Shown here piece after piece: positions 47,850-60,540 of a stretch of 64,000 nucleotides of DNA. The translations under genes were made by a program, and so were the position numbers. The stretch spans positions 21,279,235 through 21,343,234 of the forward strand of contig OY747712.1 in assembly GCA_963556495.2 (NCBI GenBank), written 5' to 3'. Within the stretch, counting starts at the first letter, position 1. Every line of letters starts with the position of its first letter. This stretch comes from Valencia hispanica. Its lineage: Eukaryota; Chordata; Actinopteri; Cyprinodontiformes; Valenciidae. The notes under the pieces are model-generated. The model did no database searches, was not told the origin of the DNA, and worked only from the letters and a program-made list of their open reading frames with translations.

Positions 47850-48410
47850 AATAATCACACAACAGTCTAATGTCTCAATCTTGTTGGAAGGAAGGTCACA
47901 TTGAAACAGATTTCCTTCTCCACCGGCAGGGTGGTGTCAAGTTTTTATCATTTTTAAAAAGGCCACAGAGGGACGAAGTCATTGTTTACAATCTGTCCCA
48001 CCTCCGTACTTCATGGTTCCCGAGCCAATCACATGTGAGCCTCCAAAGTTGCCAAGTCTTCAACACAAACACTGTGCTGGCCTTTGTAATTTGACACCGA
48101 TCGGGCTAGAAGCTAACGTTGAGCTAACAGTCGGCTCTAAAAATATTTTAAGCTACTTTTTTCAATTACAAACAGTTCAATATTGCAGTGAAATGTATTT
48201 GTCTAATTATCAACTTACTGTGTATGAATTGTCTTCGCTCCTCACCTTGAATCTTCTGGTGCTGATCTGTAATTGGCAACCCGGCATGAAACTCACAAAG
48301 GGGAGGGGTTGAGTGGCTGAGAGTGGACTCTTGTTTTTCTACATGGACTGCAGTTCCGAAATTTGACCACAAGATGTTATTCTTACATATTGCACATTTA
48401 AAATATAAAT
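47850..48410. repeat. unclassified dispersed repeat
   Basis: Ends with ATTCTTACATATTGCACATT, a phrase common at the edge of fish MITEs, preceded by CACAAGATGTT. The left border is not defined. Assignment is from memory only. Confidence 0.3.
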
Positions 48411-49258
48411 GTAAGGTATGATGCAAAGTTTAATCTTTTAATGGCAAGTGTTTGGCTTTCATTTTAATTCTATTGTAAACCACACCACGAACATTCAGCA
48501 AATATTTATCTAAAGCAGACTTAAGTTTGATTTATTTTTGGCATATAATAAACTTTCAGTTATACAGCTTGCATTTTCAAAGACCCATAATTAATAACCC
48601 ATATCCAGTTCTTGTTGCAGAGAAAACTGAAGCTTTTTTCTAGACCAACAGTATAGGAAAAAAAATTGGGACATTGTATGCATTTCTTTTATAAAGGCAA
48701 ACAGGTCAGACCTCTTATGTTTCAATTATGCAACAATATGCAGATACGTTTACTTTTAAGCAGGTTAAAATTAATTGAGGCTTTTAGGTAGAAAAAACAT
48801 CAGATTTGTGTGATCCCCTATACGTTTAACATGATTTTGACTTTAGTAAAAAGTGTAGACACCACTGATTTAGACTGTTCTGTCACCTTCATATGTTGAA
48901 TTGTGACCTGAGCTGTGCTTAACGTAGCAATGTGTACGGTCTCTCCATATATTATATTTATTTCTTCCATCTTCAGAGCTGTTGGGTAATAAATGCTTCA
49001 TTTACATTAAAACGAGAGTATTTTTTATTATAATAAATTGCTGTATGTTTAATTATTATAATAAGTTATTTCCCAACAAAAACTAAAATAACAACAAAAC
49101 TATAAATTTGTGCCCTTTTATGCATGTATATAAAAATCTGAACAAATTTGTTTAGACTAGAGTAAAGCAAATGTCCACTCAGTTTATCTGTCAGGTCACA
49201 TATTTATTCTTTGTTTTATATTATCATTTATTTTGTTAATAACTTGAGACTTTACCTA

Positions 49259-49460
49259 CAGTTAAAACCAAAAGTTTACATACACTGAATAAAGACACAA
49301 ATAAGACACATTTACGCTTTTTTCCTCACCATCTGAAGTTAAATCAGGCCACACTTCCCTTGTTTTAGATTAGTTAGAATTACCAAAATATTTCTATTTG
49401 CTAAATGCCTTGACAATGAGTGAAATAATCTGTCAGAGATTTATTTATGTCTTCAAAATC
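49259..49460 (+). mobile_element. Sleeping Beauty-like Tc1 terminal remnant
   Basis: CAGTTAAAACCAAAAGTTTA followed by CATACACTGAATAAAG is the terminal repeat style of salmonid-type Tc1 elements, and TATTTCTATTTGCTAAATGC with AGAGATTTATTTATG is the expected internal continuation. No transposase remains. Confidence 0.6.
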
Positions 49461-51120
49461 TGGGATCTGCCTGTTCTCTGTACTGTAAATAGTCTTACTA
49501 TATGTCACAGTCTTTTAACAGACTGCCAAGACTTCCAGATCGTATATGCTAAATGATCAATAGTGTTTGGAATTCCAACAAACACAAATTTTCTGTAATC
49601 CCAATATCCTTAAATTGCTGTTAAAGTTCCTTGTTACTTCTCTGTGTAGCTTCTGAGTTTACTATTTGGTTATATTTTCCTCTAACATGACTTCCGTCAA
49701 CACTAATATAGGCTATATCTCTGAAGAAGCTGATCAGGTGAGTGCTCTTCATATGGATTCAGACTTGTAGCAGTCTAGTGTTAACAGCTCATACCTTTTA
49801 TGTTTTAAGTTGTCTGCTGAATCAAAAAGCAAACAAAAAAAGTCAAATGATTTATATGAAACATCTGTTTATATGTAACAATTGTGATTATTATGCATAT
49901 TTCAATATTTAATGTTTTGACTCTAAGCTCAACATTCAAAGTAACATTTGCCAAAACATACCCTGCAGATATATAGGACCCTTGATTCACAATCTGCGGA
50001 CAAATTGGTCCCTTTAGTCTGATATCCAATCTACTGTAAGATAGACTTCGGCATTTGGTCTGATGCTGATAATGCATCGGACTGGACCCATCTCTTTTTT
50101 TTACAACTTTAAAATCTTAACAAAATCCTCATGATAACACTGTTTAGTATAAGATTTTCCAGAATTGCTCCTGGTTTTTATAATTGTTTCCTTGACTTCT
50201 TCTGAGTGGTTTTGTTAAACATGTTAAGTCCAAATTATAATCAACTACAGTGGTTGATCTTTGATCTGTAACACTTCTTATAACCAACCCCACATGAAAA
50301 CCGTTATTGTAAAACTTGGTGGAGCAAACCTATGCTGTTGGTTGGTGCTTTCCTTACTCCAGTTTAAAAATTTGGGTCAGTTGTGCTTTAACAATGTGTG
50401 ACTCGTGGATTATTGTGAGAGCAAGTTAAATTTTAAAAAGCAGGTGCAGTGCACTTCATTCTCAGGGAAGAGAGACTGGTCTGTTGTGCAAACCTCCTAT
50501 AAATCCACTCCACCACATATATTTCATAGACTGCTCATACAATTAAAGGTCACTGGTTTGCTTCCCTGACCTTCTAAAATAGTAGCCCAGCAAAGTGAAT
50601 GATGAGCACTTCACTGTTCCTCTTATAGCTGTGGTGACCATGAGCAAGACATCAGAAAACCCAATTGCTCCGTGGATGCTGTCAATTAAGTTTCCCAATG
50701 TTTACTTTGTGTGCCTGTGTGCCTTCCCAATAGCTAAGTGCTTCTAAGATATGCCCAAGATTAGAGTTTATCTTCCTGGGTGTGTGAATAGCAGATGAAC
50801 GAATAACAATTTTTTTTTTGTTCTGAGCTCTCTAGAACAAATAAAAAAATCTAAAGAAATCATAATGAACATTCAGGGTAAAAACATGTCTGCAATTGTG
50901 TTGCTGAGATCATTGCATGTTCTTGCCGAAACATAACCTCTCTTTATTTGGTGCTGTTGATGTTTTCATATCCTCATAAAATTAATGGCATTGCAAGTAG
51001 ACACAGAAGAACAAAAAAGGATTATTAAAGCTACCTATATTAAGATTTCCTGACAGAACAACCCTTTTTTTTATGTGGTCAAAATGGAAAAACAACAACA
51101 ATAATTTCATATCTCTTGAA

Positions 51121-51385
51121 CTTTTTCACATTTTTCCCCACATCTACAGCTCTCTCATCTGAACCACAAACCCCATTATTTTTATCCATTTAATATCTTG
51201 TGGGTTTTTTTTCTAACTTCTTTTGTTAATTCGATTTTACAAATTGTTCTCTGAGCTCGATTTAGTTCTTCCTTTGCCTCCCCCCCCAAAGAAAAAACGA
51301 TAAACTATCTCTGCTCAGGGATTGCAGGGTGGCTTTCTAAACTGACCCCTGTGCAAAGACTAACTTTTCAAGTTGCAAGCAAAAA
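51121..51385 (+). repeat. diverged direct repeat, copy A
   Basis: Shares with 52215-52450 the words CCCACATCTAC, CTAACTT, ATTGTTCTCTGAGC-like, CTTTGCCT, TTGCAGGGTGGCTTTCT and GACCCCTGTGCAAAGAC in the same order and spacing. Identity is patchy. Confidence 0.75.
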
Positions 51386-51609
51386 CTTCAATGTGTAGTT
51401 GTTGAAAGTGTGAAGACCTTTGAAATTGTTAGGATAACAATAGTAAATATATGGGCTCATGAAGACCAAGAAAAACCCCAAACAGCTAAACCTGCAGAGA
51501 AGTTTGAAGCAGGATTATTCTCAAAAACATTATTTCTAGCTTTAAACGTATTTAAATGTGTCATATTGTTTAGTTCAGCTTACGACAATTGAGAAAGCAT
51601 TGCAGAAAC

Positions 51610-51740
51610 AACCGGAAGACATCCCTAAGCAAACAACCAGAGCTACAGTGGAACGGTTTACATCAAAGCTTGTCCATGTAATGTAATGGTCAAGTCGAAG
51701 TCCATTCCTAATTCCAATTTCTGTTCACGGGTTACAGTTA
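51610..51740 (+). mobile_element. Tc1-C transposase remnant
   Basis: AACCAGAGCTACAGTGGAAC, GGTTTACATCAAAGCTT and GGTCAAGTCGAAGTCCATTC match the catalytic-domain DNA of the Tc1-C family. No ends seen. Confidence 0.55.
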
Positions 51741-52214
51741 CTGACTCCTAACCAGCTCTGTAACTTTTAAAAAGAGGTATATGTGACCTCCCCAGGTGTT
51801 TAAAAATGGCAGTATGGAATATGGTGTGAGTGTACATACAGTTTTTTCCTGTTTGTGCTGAACCTAAATCCACGGTTTCCTCGCTCTGAGGCAGAGTGTA
51901 AACACCACAATGGCTGCAGCCACAGGTATCTGGAGCTTCTCACTGACTGTAAAGAGCACTCATAACAAGCGGAAAGTAAACAAAAGCCTTTTTGGTCTTT
52001 ATTTGGTCACTTTGCTGAGTTTTCCGTAGACTAAACTTCACTGAGCTCAAGCTGAGGCAGAGCCTGCAAGTGTCATCTCAAAGGTTTTAAATGTTTAGAG
52101 GACACGTGACGTAATGATGCTTTGTTTGCATCACTGGTGGCCTCAAGGGAAAGGTCATCCATGTTCATGTGTTAACTGTGATGCTTTACGTCCCATTCTC
52201 CACAGTTTGACCCC

Positions 52215-52450
52215 TCAGCCACTATCCTTTTCCCACATCTACGACTCTCTTAGCTGAATCACAAGATTTTTTTTTTCTCTAACTTTCCTTCTGAGTTTTA
52301 CTTCACAAATCATTCTCTGAGCCTGATTTAGATCATGCTCTTGCCTTCCCTCCACAGAGAAAACAATCAACTACCACTGCTCCAGTGTTGCAGGGTGGCT
52401 TTCTCAAATGACCCCTGTGCAAAGACCAACTTCCCGAGTTCTCAGAGCGG
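52215..52450 (+). repeat. diverged direct repeat, copy B
   Basis: Second member of the pair described at 51121, about 1.1 kb downstream in the same orientation. No ends of a mobile element are seen around either copy. Confidence 0.75.
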
Positions 52451-53323
52451 CTTGTGTTGTTACATTCAAATCGTATGGGGGTGGAGAGGATCTGTCTTTC
52501 TTTTCAGAGGCCACAAAATGTTTTTCTCTAAGGGAATAATGTATCTCCCACACAAAGGAAGGCTGTATTTCCCCCGATCAAAGAGCAGGATATCAGGAAG
52601 TTTTAACTTCTAAATGTTAAGTGTTTTTAAACAGCTGTAATGTAGAGTTAACGAGTGCCACTGGTTTTATCTTTAAGTAACATTAGACCTCTCATGTCCT
52701 CCTGAATATTTGAAAACATTTGAGCAGGAAGTATGATCTGATTCCACTGAGACTATCAAGGAAGTTGGCTTTAGAATATTTATGTCTCTCTAAAGCAGTG
52801 TTTCTCAAACTATGGGGTGAGCTCCACTAGTGGGGCGCAGAGGTATTGCAGGTGGGGCGTAACATCAATGGGATTTAAATAGTTTTTTTCCCCCCTAGAT
52901 TCTGTCGTTGTAAATGTTTCACTCCACTGTAAATTAAAAAAATTAGCTCCCCCCTCTCACAAAATTAAACACACTCAAATAAATTAGCAATTGTGATCAT
53001 CATTGTAAACAGAACCGGGACTGGGAGTTTGACGTCAGAATATATCGCAGCAGAACAAAACAAGCTGCAGTAGCTGCATTATCAGAGATTCCATCTACAA
53101 AATGTACAAACATCTAAAAAGATCAGGGAACGTTTCAGAGTAAGATAAGTCACACGGTCAACCACGGAGGAAATACAGGGATGAGTATTTTGCTCTTTAT
53201 TTATTTTATTTTATTTATTAATTTTGTACTTTTGAAAGCTTTGTAAATTTGATAGAACTACAACTTTTATTTTCTCCAACTGTAAGGTGAAGTTCTACAT
53301 GTAGCAACTACTGACAGCATATA

Positions 53324-54813
53324 AACTCAGCAAAAAAAGAAATGTCCCTTTTTCAGGACTGTGTATTTCAACAATAATGTTGTAAAAATCCAAATAACTT
53401 TACAGATCTTCATTGTAAAGGGTTTAAACAATGTTTTCCATGTATGTTCAATTAACCATAATCAATTAATTAACATGCACCTGTGGAATAGTCGTTAAGA
53501 CCTTAACAGCTTAGAGAAAGTAAGCATTTAAGGTCACAGTTCTAAAAACGCAGGAGACTAAAGAGACTTGTCTACAGACTGTGAAAAACACCCAAAGAAA
53601 GATGCCCAGGGTCCCTGCTCATCTGCGTGAACGAGCATTAGGCATGCTGCAGGGAGGCATGAGGACTGGTGATGTGGCTAGGGCAATAAATTGCCATGTC
53701 CGCACTGTGAGACGCCTAAGACAGCGCGACAGGGAGACAGGAAGGACAGCTGATCATCCTCGCAGTGGAAGACCACGTGTAACAACACCTGCACAGGATC
53801 GGTACATCCGAATATCACACCTGCGTGACAGATACAGGATGGCCACAACTGCCCGAGTCACACCAGGAACAAACAATCCCTCCATCAGTGCTCAGACTGT
53901 CCGCAATAGGCTGAGAGAGGCTGGACTGAGGGCTTGTAGGCCTGTTGTAAGGCAGGTCCTTACCAGACATCACCAGCAACAACGCCGCCTATGTGCACAA
54001 ACCCACTTTGGACCAGACAGGAGTGGCAAAAAGTGCTCTTCACTGATGAGTCACGGTTTTGTCTCACCAGGGGTGATGGACGGATTCGTGTTTATCGTCG
54101 AAGGAATGAGCGTTACACCGAGGCCTGTACCCTGGAGAGGGATCGATTTGGAGGTGGGGGGTCCGTCATGGTCTGGGGCGATATATCACATCACCATCGG
54201 ACTGAGCTTGTTGTCATTGCAGGCAATCTCAATGCCTTGCGGTACAGGGAAGACATCTTCCTCCCTCATGTGGTACCCTTTATGCATGCTCATCCGGACA
54301 TGATCCTCAAGCAGGACAATGCCACCAGCCATACTGCTCGTTCTGTGCGTGAGTTTCTGCATGACAGCAATGTCAGTGTTCTGCCATGGCCAGCGAAGAG
54401 CCCGGATCTCAATCCCATTGAGCACGTCTGGGACCTGTTGGATCGCAGGGTGAGGGCTAGGGCCATTCCCCCCAGAAATGTCCAGGAAGTTGCAAGTGCC
54501 TTGGTGGAAGAGTGGGGTAACATCTCACAGCAAGAACTGACAGATCTGGTCCAGTCCATGAGGAGGAGATGCACTGCAGTACTTCAAGCAGCTGGTGGCC
54601 ACACCAGATACTGACTGGTACTTTTGATTTTGAGCCTCCCTTCAATCAAGGACACATTATTCTATTTCTGTTAGTCACATGTCTATGAAACATTTTTAGA
54701 TTATGTCTTATGGTGTTGACTCTTTTAGTGTTCATACAAATATTTACACACATTTAGTTTACTGAAAGTAAAAACAGTTGAAAGTCAGAGGACGTTTCTT
54801 TTTTTGCTGAGTT
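53324..54813 (+). mobile_element. Tc1-like transposon (Tc1-D), nearly complete
   Basis: 1,490 bases flanked by TA on both sides, with ends AACTCAGCAAAAAAAGAAAT and (reversed) AACTCAGCAAAAAAAGAAAC. Length and layout are those of a whole Tc1 element. It lies inside the hAT MITE at 52796-55028 and is therefore the younger insertion. Its transposase (53602-54614) has one visible frameshift. Confidence 0.92.
53602..54614 (+). pseudogene. Tc1-D transposase, one frameshift
   Basis: Two overlapping frames together give a full Tc1 transposase of about 337 residues. The first (53602 to about 54000) starts MPRVPAHLRERALGMLQGG and holds the paired helix-turn-helix DNA-binding domain (GDVARAINCHVRTVRRLRQR, then GRPRVTTPAQDRYI and SAQTVRNRLREAGL). 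The second (from about 53995 to 54614) holds the catalytic domain: VLFTDESRFCL (first Asp), LKQDNATSHTARSV (second Asp), [14 protein letters not shown] (Glu), a DD34E triad, and a normal end QAAGGHTRY. The shift lies near QTH/LWTRQEW. Upstream ATG 53581 is in frame but outside the conserved start. Not functional as assembled unless the shift is an assembly error. Confidence 0.9.
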
Positions 54814-55804
54814 TATTTCTGAGCCGGTTTTATACCAGTGCGCAACCCCTTTTTCCAACTAATTTATACCCTTAAAAACTTGTAGACTAACTCGGCTATT
54901 TAAATAAATAAAACACTTTAAAAATCAGGCGTGGTCACCATTCTGTTGGGGCGATAAAAGCATGGGGGGCTTGTGTATGCTCCTTTGTCCAAAGTGGGGA
55001 ATGATAAAAAAAAGTTTGAAAAACACTGCTCTAAAGTCAGGAGTTTTTGGAACAGGAGGCAAATCACTGGTCCCAACTTTAAATCAATAAAAGCAGATTG
55101 CACTTGTTTTTTTTTCTCTGCTTATCTCCCCCTCCTTAGCCTGCACTTCCAAAGATACAGAAGGGAGTTAACAATAATTTACCTTTAATGCTGGAATTCC
55201 TCTTGGCATCGATCTCTTAACAGCAGAGGAACACTGCAGATTGGGTTATGTAAGATTCTTCGGTGTTGTTGCTGTTGACTCGGAGAGGAAAAAAAACAAC
55301 TCCTGTCAGTTAGCATAGTTACTGCTTTTTAATCATGTATGAGTTTTCGGATAATGCAATGACCCAGTTCTGGAGATGGCCTAATTGAATTGGACTTGGT
55401 GAATGAGAGGAAGCAACAGTGGCAGGACCACTTCTCCTGTCTCTGAAATAAGTTTCTTAGTTGCCCCAAGACAAGCTAATCCTAACTCCTGGATATTAGA
55501 TCTCTCTTCTTGTAAGAATTGCTTGAGCACATTTAAATTTGTTGGTTTCCTATCACAGATCTGGCTTTTAGGCATGTAGATGTTAAATTCTTAATAAGGT
55601 CGAGATCTTGCCTTTTTTTTTTATTAATATGACCCTCCTTTTTTGATTCCCAAACCTTGTTTGATGTTTGTTTAAGATCATTGTTCGGTTTGACACTTAA
55701 TTATCTCCAAGTCTTAAACGTGTTGCTGTTGGTTTAAGGATAATTTGAAGAATTGATGTTAATCTGTATTCTTTATTATTTCATACGCTTTATATTGTCC
55801 CATG

Positions 55805-57836
55805 TAGGGCTGCACGATTAACCTTTATCGCATCGATATTGAGGTTTTAACTCCTGCGATAACCTAACCTCAGGAGGCTGAGGTTTTTTCCCACCCCTGA
55901 CATTTGAGTGACAAACCTATTCACCAATCAAAATGGTTGAGTTTCGCATTCCTGGCTTGCTGGCCAATCAGAAACGGTGATAGGAAACAAGCTTGTATGC
56001 AGAGCAGTGTTGCTAACTTGACGACTTTGTCACTATATTTAGCGACTTTTCCGACCCCCATGCCAACGTTTTTTTTTTTCCAAAAAGTGATTAGTGACAA
56101 ATCTAGTGGCTTTTCCATGTGTTGCTAGAGACTTTTGGCGACTTGTTCAATGTGAAAGCAAAATGTATTTCTCACTGTTCTCAGCGGGTAGCGGGAGAGG
56201 AACCTGGCTGCAGATCTCTGCTGCCACGCTCAGGTTGCCAACCGTCCCGTAAAAAACGGAATCGACCCGTATTCAGAGAAAATATTTCGCGTTCCGTAGT
56301 AAGATTAGAAATAACGCAATTTGTCCCGTATTTCAGCTAGAATGAAAAGACAAAGCTGGAGTTATTCTGTGTCTTTACGCTGCGCAGCTGCCTCGTCTTC
56401 TCTCATTATCTCCCCTCCCTCTCCTGTTGCTCCTTCAATCATGAAACTGATCAATGATCGGCTTTTCTGTCGCAGTCCCGTTTCTGTTTGTTTATCGCAG
56501 ACTTTTAGCAGATAGAGGAAACCAGCGGTTGTCGCACTAAACAACAGCAGCACGTTTAAGCTTGCTAAACTGTTAGAATTGATTTAGTATTACTTTCTGA
56601 TGTTTGCTGAAGCCACAGCCGTAACAGCTGCTGGCCATGATATCGGTTTGGATATGTGGTGAGATGGAAACATGAAGATGAAACCAGGAGATGTTCTTAC
56701 TGAATCATCAGAGCTGAACAGGTGATGGAGAAACACGTTTACCTTTTAGGTGACATGAATGAGTTGAAGGGAAGATATAAACTGTTTCTGAGAGACAAAT
56801 AACACCAGGATCGTTTTATGTAGCTGGTAACTGTGCAGGTAACTAGCAAAGTTTTGCCCGGGGGCCAGGTAAGGCATTAACAGGAAAACGTGGTCACAAA
56901 TAAATACTTTTCTTATTCTCATTTAAAATTCCTAGCTTTTAATAAATAATTATCTGAATCTTACAACCAATTGGATGTAGTGGTCATACATCCTTTATCG
57001 TATACAGCAAATATTAAGTCTAATACAGTATTCTACTAAGCTATAGTACTTTTTCCTTCGGGAAGGTACCATCTGTGCAGTCTGCAGTTCTGTCAAAGAA
57101 AGATGTTGAATCTATTTAATTATTATAGAAAAATAATTCATTTCTGTGCATTTGTTTTACATGTGCATAAAATTAAAGTCGATTAGGTCGATTAAGCATC
57201 CTGAGGCTGAGGGTGGGGGGTGGTTCCTTATTCTTTTTGCTGGGAGTTGGCAACCCTACCATCTCATCTTGCAGAAGGCTGGATAAGGTCTTGTTTTTAA
57301 TTATTGTCATTTATCTTAAAATGTGTGCAATATAACCATTTCATGTTTAGTAAATGGCAGTGGACTGCAGAATATTTTGTTTTCTGATTGTAAATCTAAA
57401 TCTAATAAGAGTTCATTTTCTGTTTTTCAATGGCAAAGATTCGTCAATAAAAAAAATGCTACCTGTTTAAGTTAATTTCCATTATGTCTTATTATTCTTT
57501 GGTATTTAGGTTCAGGTATTTAATAATTACGAAGCATTGAAAAATCTCATTACCTCAATCACTATGTAATTTATATTAGAGATTTTTCAGGTTCAACAGC
57601 AGACAAAAGCCAGAAGAGGGCCCTGGCCACATAAATATTTTTTAGGTTATTGTATATTGTTCGCATGTGTGTCAAGTTGTACAAGACTGTGTTGTAAAAG
57701 TAAAAATATATTTCATTCATAATTTTAGTTTTATGCACTTAAAAGTATCTAAAGTAAAAATCGAAAATCGCATCGCAATCGCAGTATTTGTAAGAAAAAC
57801 CGCAATTAGGTTTTTTGTCAAAATCGTGCACCCCTT
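55805..57836. mobile_element. hAT-type element (hAT-4), about 2 kb, no transposase
   Basis: Ends TAGGGCTGCACGATT and (reversed) AAGGGGTGCACGATT, flanked by GTCCCATG (55797-55804) and GTCCTATG (57837-57844), one mismatch in 8. Near the ends are runs of ATCG-rich sequence (GATTAACCTTTATCGCATCG; GAAAATCGCATCGCAATCGC). The interior includes two word-like tracts based on GCGACTTTT/CCCGTAAAAAACGG. No ORF resembles a transposase, so it is non-autonomous. Confidence 0.8.
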
Positions 57837-59353
57837 GTCCTATGCATCAGAAAATAATCACATTATACAAAAAACAAGCTACTAAGTAACAAAATAGATT
57901 TAACAACACAAACATCAAAATAATTTTCAGCTGTTTTTTTTCCTCATGTGTAGGAAATTGTTGGGATTTTACACTCATATTGTAAACTTTTTATAGATCC
58001 AGATACCCCATCTAGGTTGTTGCATGTATTTCACAGTCATAAGACAGTAGTGTAGAGTGGAAAAACGTAAACACATTTCTATTATCACAGTTCACTTCGA
58101 AAGCATGAGTCCGAAAATGCATCTCTTTATAGTAGCTCTTTATTTCTCTTTATATTTGAACTACATATCTGACTGGTTGTATGACTAGGTCCTTCCAAGT
58201 TTTTAATGATGTCATACTGAAAGAAACCTGCCAGCACACAGATTGAGGCCTTGCTCGTACCTTGTACAGAAATACATGTTTAAGGTTAGCACATGTGTAA
58301 GATCCGATTGACTTAAAAAGTTAATAATTATCTCAAGTGATAATCCCCAGAGGTTTCTGTTTCTATAGCTGCGGAGACTCCATAGCCTCAAGAAACAAAT
58401 ATCTACCCACACACCCTTGACTTCCAGCACTAGTCCTCAAGTAAACATCAAAAGGGTGATATGCAACCACACATTGCAGCAAGCTTAGATGACTAATGAT
58501 TAGGGTTTATTAAGTCTATTGTTGAGCTCTGACTGAGTGCTGATCAGTGCAGCTCAATCCAGGAAACATTTTGTGCTGTGCACAGTGCTGCATACATGTG
58601 CAAGCAAACACACCTATGCACACACTCGTGCATGAAGCACTGAGGCAGAGATACACCAGACCTGCCACTCCTTGCTGCAGCTCTTACCTCCTGGACATTA
58701 GTGACGACAATTCAGCTGGAGTGAGTGAAGCAATCCGTAATTAGTCTTTGTCACAGTATCTGTTGTGTCACTGAAAACTCCACCCTTCCATGGTTCCTCC
58801 ATACACTTTTTAGCTCATAATATTTTACTATGTTTGAGTCATGTTACATGGGATAGCAGAGTTCTCAGAGAGTACACATTGTTTTATTCATTCATCTTCG
58901 CTTTCATATTGGGAGTTTGCATATTGGGCAAGATTTTATCTATTCATCTCTTATGAATCTGAGTCATTTTCCTTTGGAGAACGGTTGTTTTGTTAAAGGA
59001 GGCATTTTACTCAATATAAGCCGATCCCATCTCTTTCTAATTTGCTGCAGTTGAATGAGGAAGTCAGGAAATGGTTGTGGAATATCAGGTCATTTCACCA
59101 CCTGCAACTCAGTTATGAAACAAACAACTGGACAAGCTGCTTGTTTACTGTGGCTATACGCCTGCAAGCTTAACCAATAAACTGTTTTTTTCCCTTCCTT
59201 CCTGGTTTGGAGCTTAAAGTGTGAGCTTCAGTAAGAGGAAGTCTTCTGCAGCTTAAGTCACCTGCTTCAGTTGGCCATTAAAGTTAATTGCAGCTGTTAC
59301 AAAGATACCTGTACCCACTTGAAATGACTACACTTGACCGGTCATTAGAGACC

Positions 59354-60534
59354 CAGGGTCTCATTTATAAAACTTTGCAAAGAATACTTACTAAAACCAT
59401 ACTTAAGCTCAGCAAAATAATGTACTTGTGCATAGTCAGTTTTAGATCTATCAAACTCTGAGTACACACAGCTGCACGCAAATTCCGCTTTATAAATAAC
59501 TCTCCCTAGAAATCAGGTGCTCAGGTGTTTTTAGACACCTGCCTCCTACACACCCACTTTCTGCCATAAATGGTCAGTTCAAAGTGTGTAGTGAATATTC
59601 TACATTGACTTACGGTTCCAGTGGGTCAGTAGTTCTAACATGCAGCCTTGTTATTTTTTGCAGCCTTCTGAGTCAATTGACCAATTACTTTTGGTCCCTT
59701 GAAAAAGAGTCTACGTATTACAGAGCTGTAATTCCTAAACCCTTGCTCCAATTTGTATGCGAATACTCTCAAATTACAGCTGAGAGTCTGCACTTTAAGT
59801 CCATTTTGATTATGTAATTATATCCTGAATATGTTTTCGTAAATAGATACAATTATAAAACTTGTCACTCTCCAAATATTTCTTGGCCTAACTGCACATA
59901 TGAACATACTGTGATATAATTCTTAAATGCAACATATTTTTATTCAGATTCTCATTTTAATTCTTATTTCAGAGACAGAGGTGGGGGGCTGACTGTTGGT
60001 TGTGTGTGTGTGTGAAGCACTACGAGTGTCATGCTGCCTTAATCAACCTCTCCTCATCATTGTCCTCACCTGTGTCTCTCCCATCAACCACACCTGATCA
60101 TCCTCACCTTCTGCCCTTATAACCCGTCACTTCCCCCCACTCAGCGCCGGATCATTGTATTGTAGATGTCTCCTTGGTGTGTTTTCCTGCTGTATCCTGT
60201 CCTGCTCGTCCGATGTCCTGTCTCCGTTCCTGGCATCGTCATCATCATCACCTCCTCCACCAGCAGCACCATCTAATAAATATCCTGCACCTTTCGTCGG
60301 CATCTGCGTTTGGGTCCATGCACCACACCGCATACCCCTGACAACAAGTCTGAAAATGTGGCTTAAATTCACAATTTTGTCATCTCACCGGCTGTGCTGC
60401 TAGTGTCCAAAATGTATGCAAGCAAAGTCCTTTGTGTGCTTAAAGTTGCACACATCTTTTCTATAAATGTCAAACTTGGCATAGAAAGTGACTGTCAGAT
60501 TGTGCGTAAGGAAGCTTTATAAATGAGACCCCTG
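59354..60534 (+). mobile_element. hAT-like element (family hAT-1), split by a solo LTR
   Basis: Starts CAGGGTCTCATTTATAAAAC and ends TTTATAAATGAGACCCCTG, an inverted repeat with hAT-like CAG…CTG ends. Inner blocks match, in inverse orientation, the copies at 10795-14680 and 17275-18720. The flanking 8 bases (TAGAGACC and CTTAGTTA) are not a clear duplication. No transposase seen. Confidence 0.65.
60027..60343 (+). mobile_element. solo LTR, 317 bases
   Basis: Starts TGTCA and ends TGACA, the standard LTR terminal repeat, flanked by ACGAG (60022-60026) and ACAAG (60344-60348), a likely 5-base target duplication with one change. It has a TATA-like CTTATAACCC (about 60115) and AATAAA (about 60274), as expected for promoter and poly(A) signal. 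The other hAT-1 copies lack this block, so it is a later insertion. No internal retroelement genes are present. Family (for example Gypsy) not determined. Confidence 0.75.
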
Positions 60535-60540
60535 CTTAGT

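Larger units (their letters stand above)
52796..55028. mobile_element. hAT MITE (hAT-2) with perfect 8-base duplication, holding Tc1-D
   Basis: Starts CAGTGTTTCTCAAACTATGG and ends AAAGTTTGAAAAACACTG, an inverted repeat. Both sides carry CTCTAAAG (52788-52795 and 55029-55036), the 8-base duplication of hAT elements. Without the inner Tc1 it is about 740 bases and has no transposase, so it is a non-autonomous copy. Confidence 0.88.

Noticed and set aside
60155..60403. 82-residue plus-strand ORF and an 81-residue minus ORF
   Set aside because: They span the solo LTR and its border and show no protein motif.
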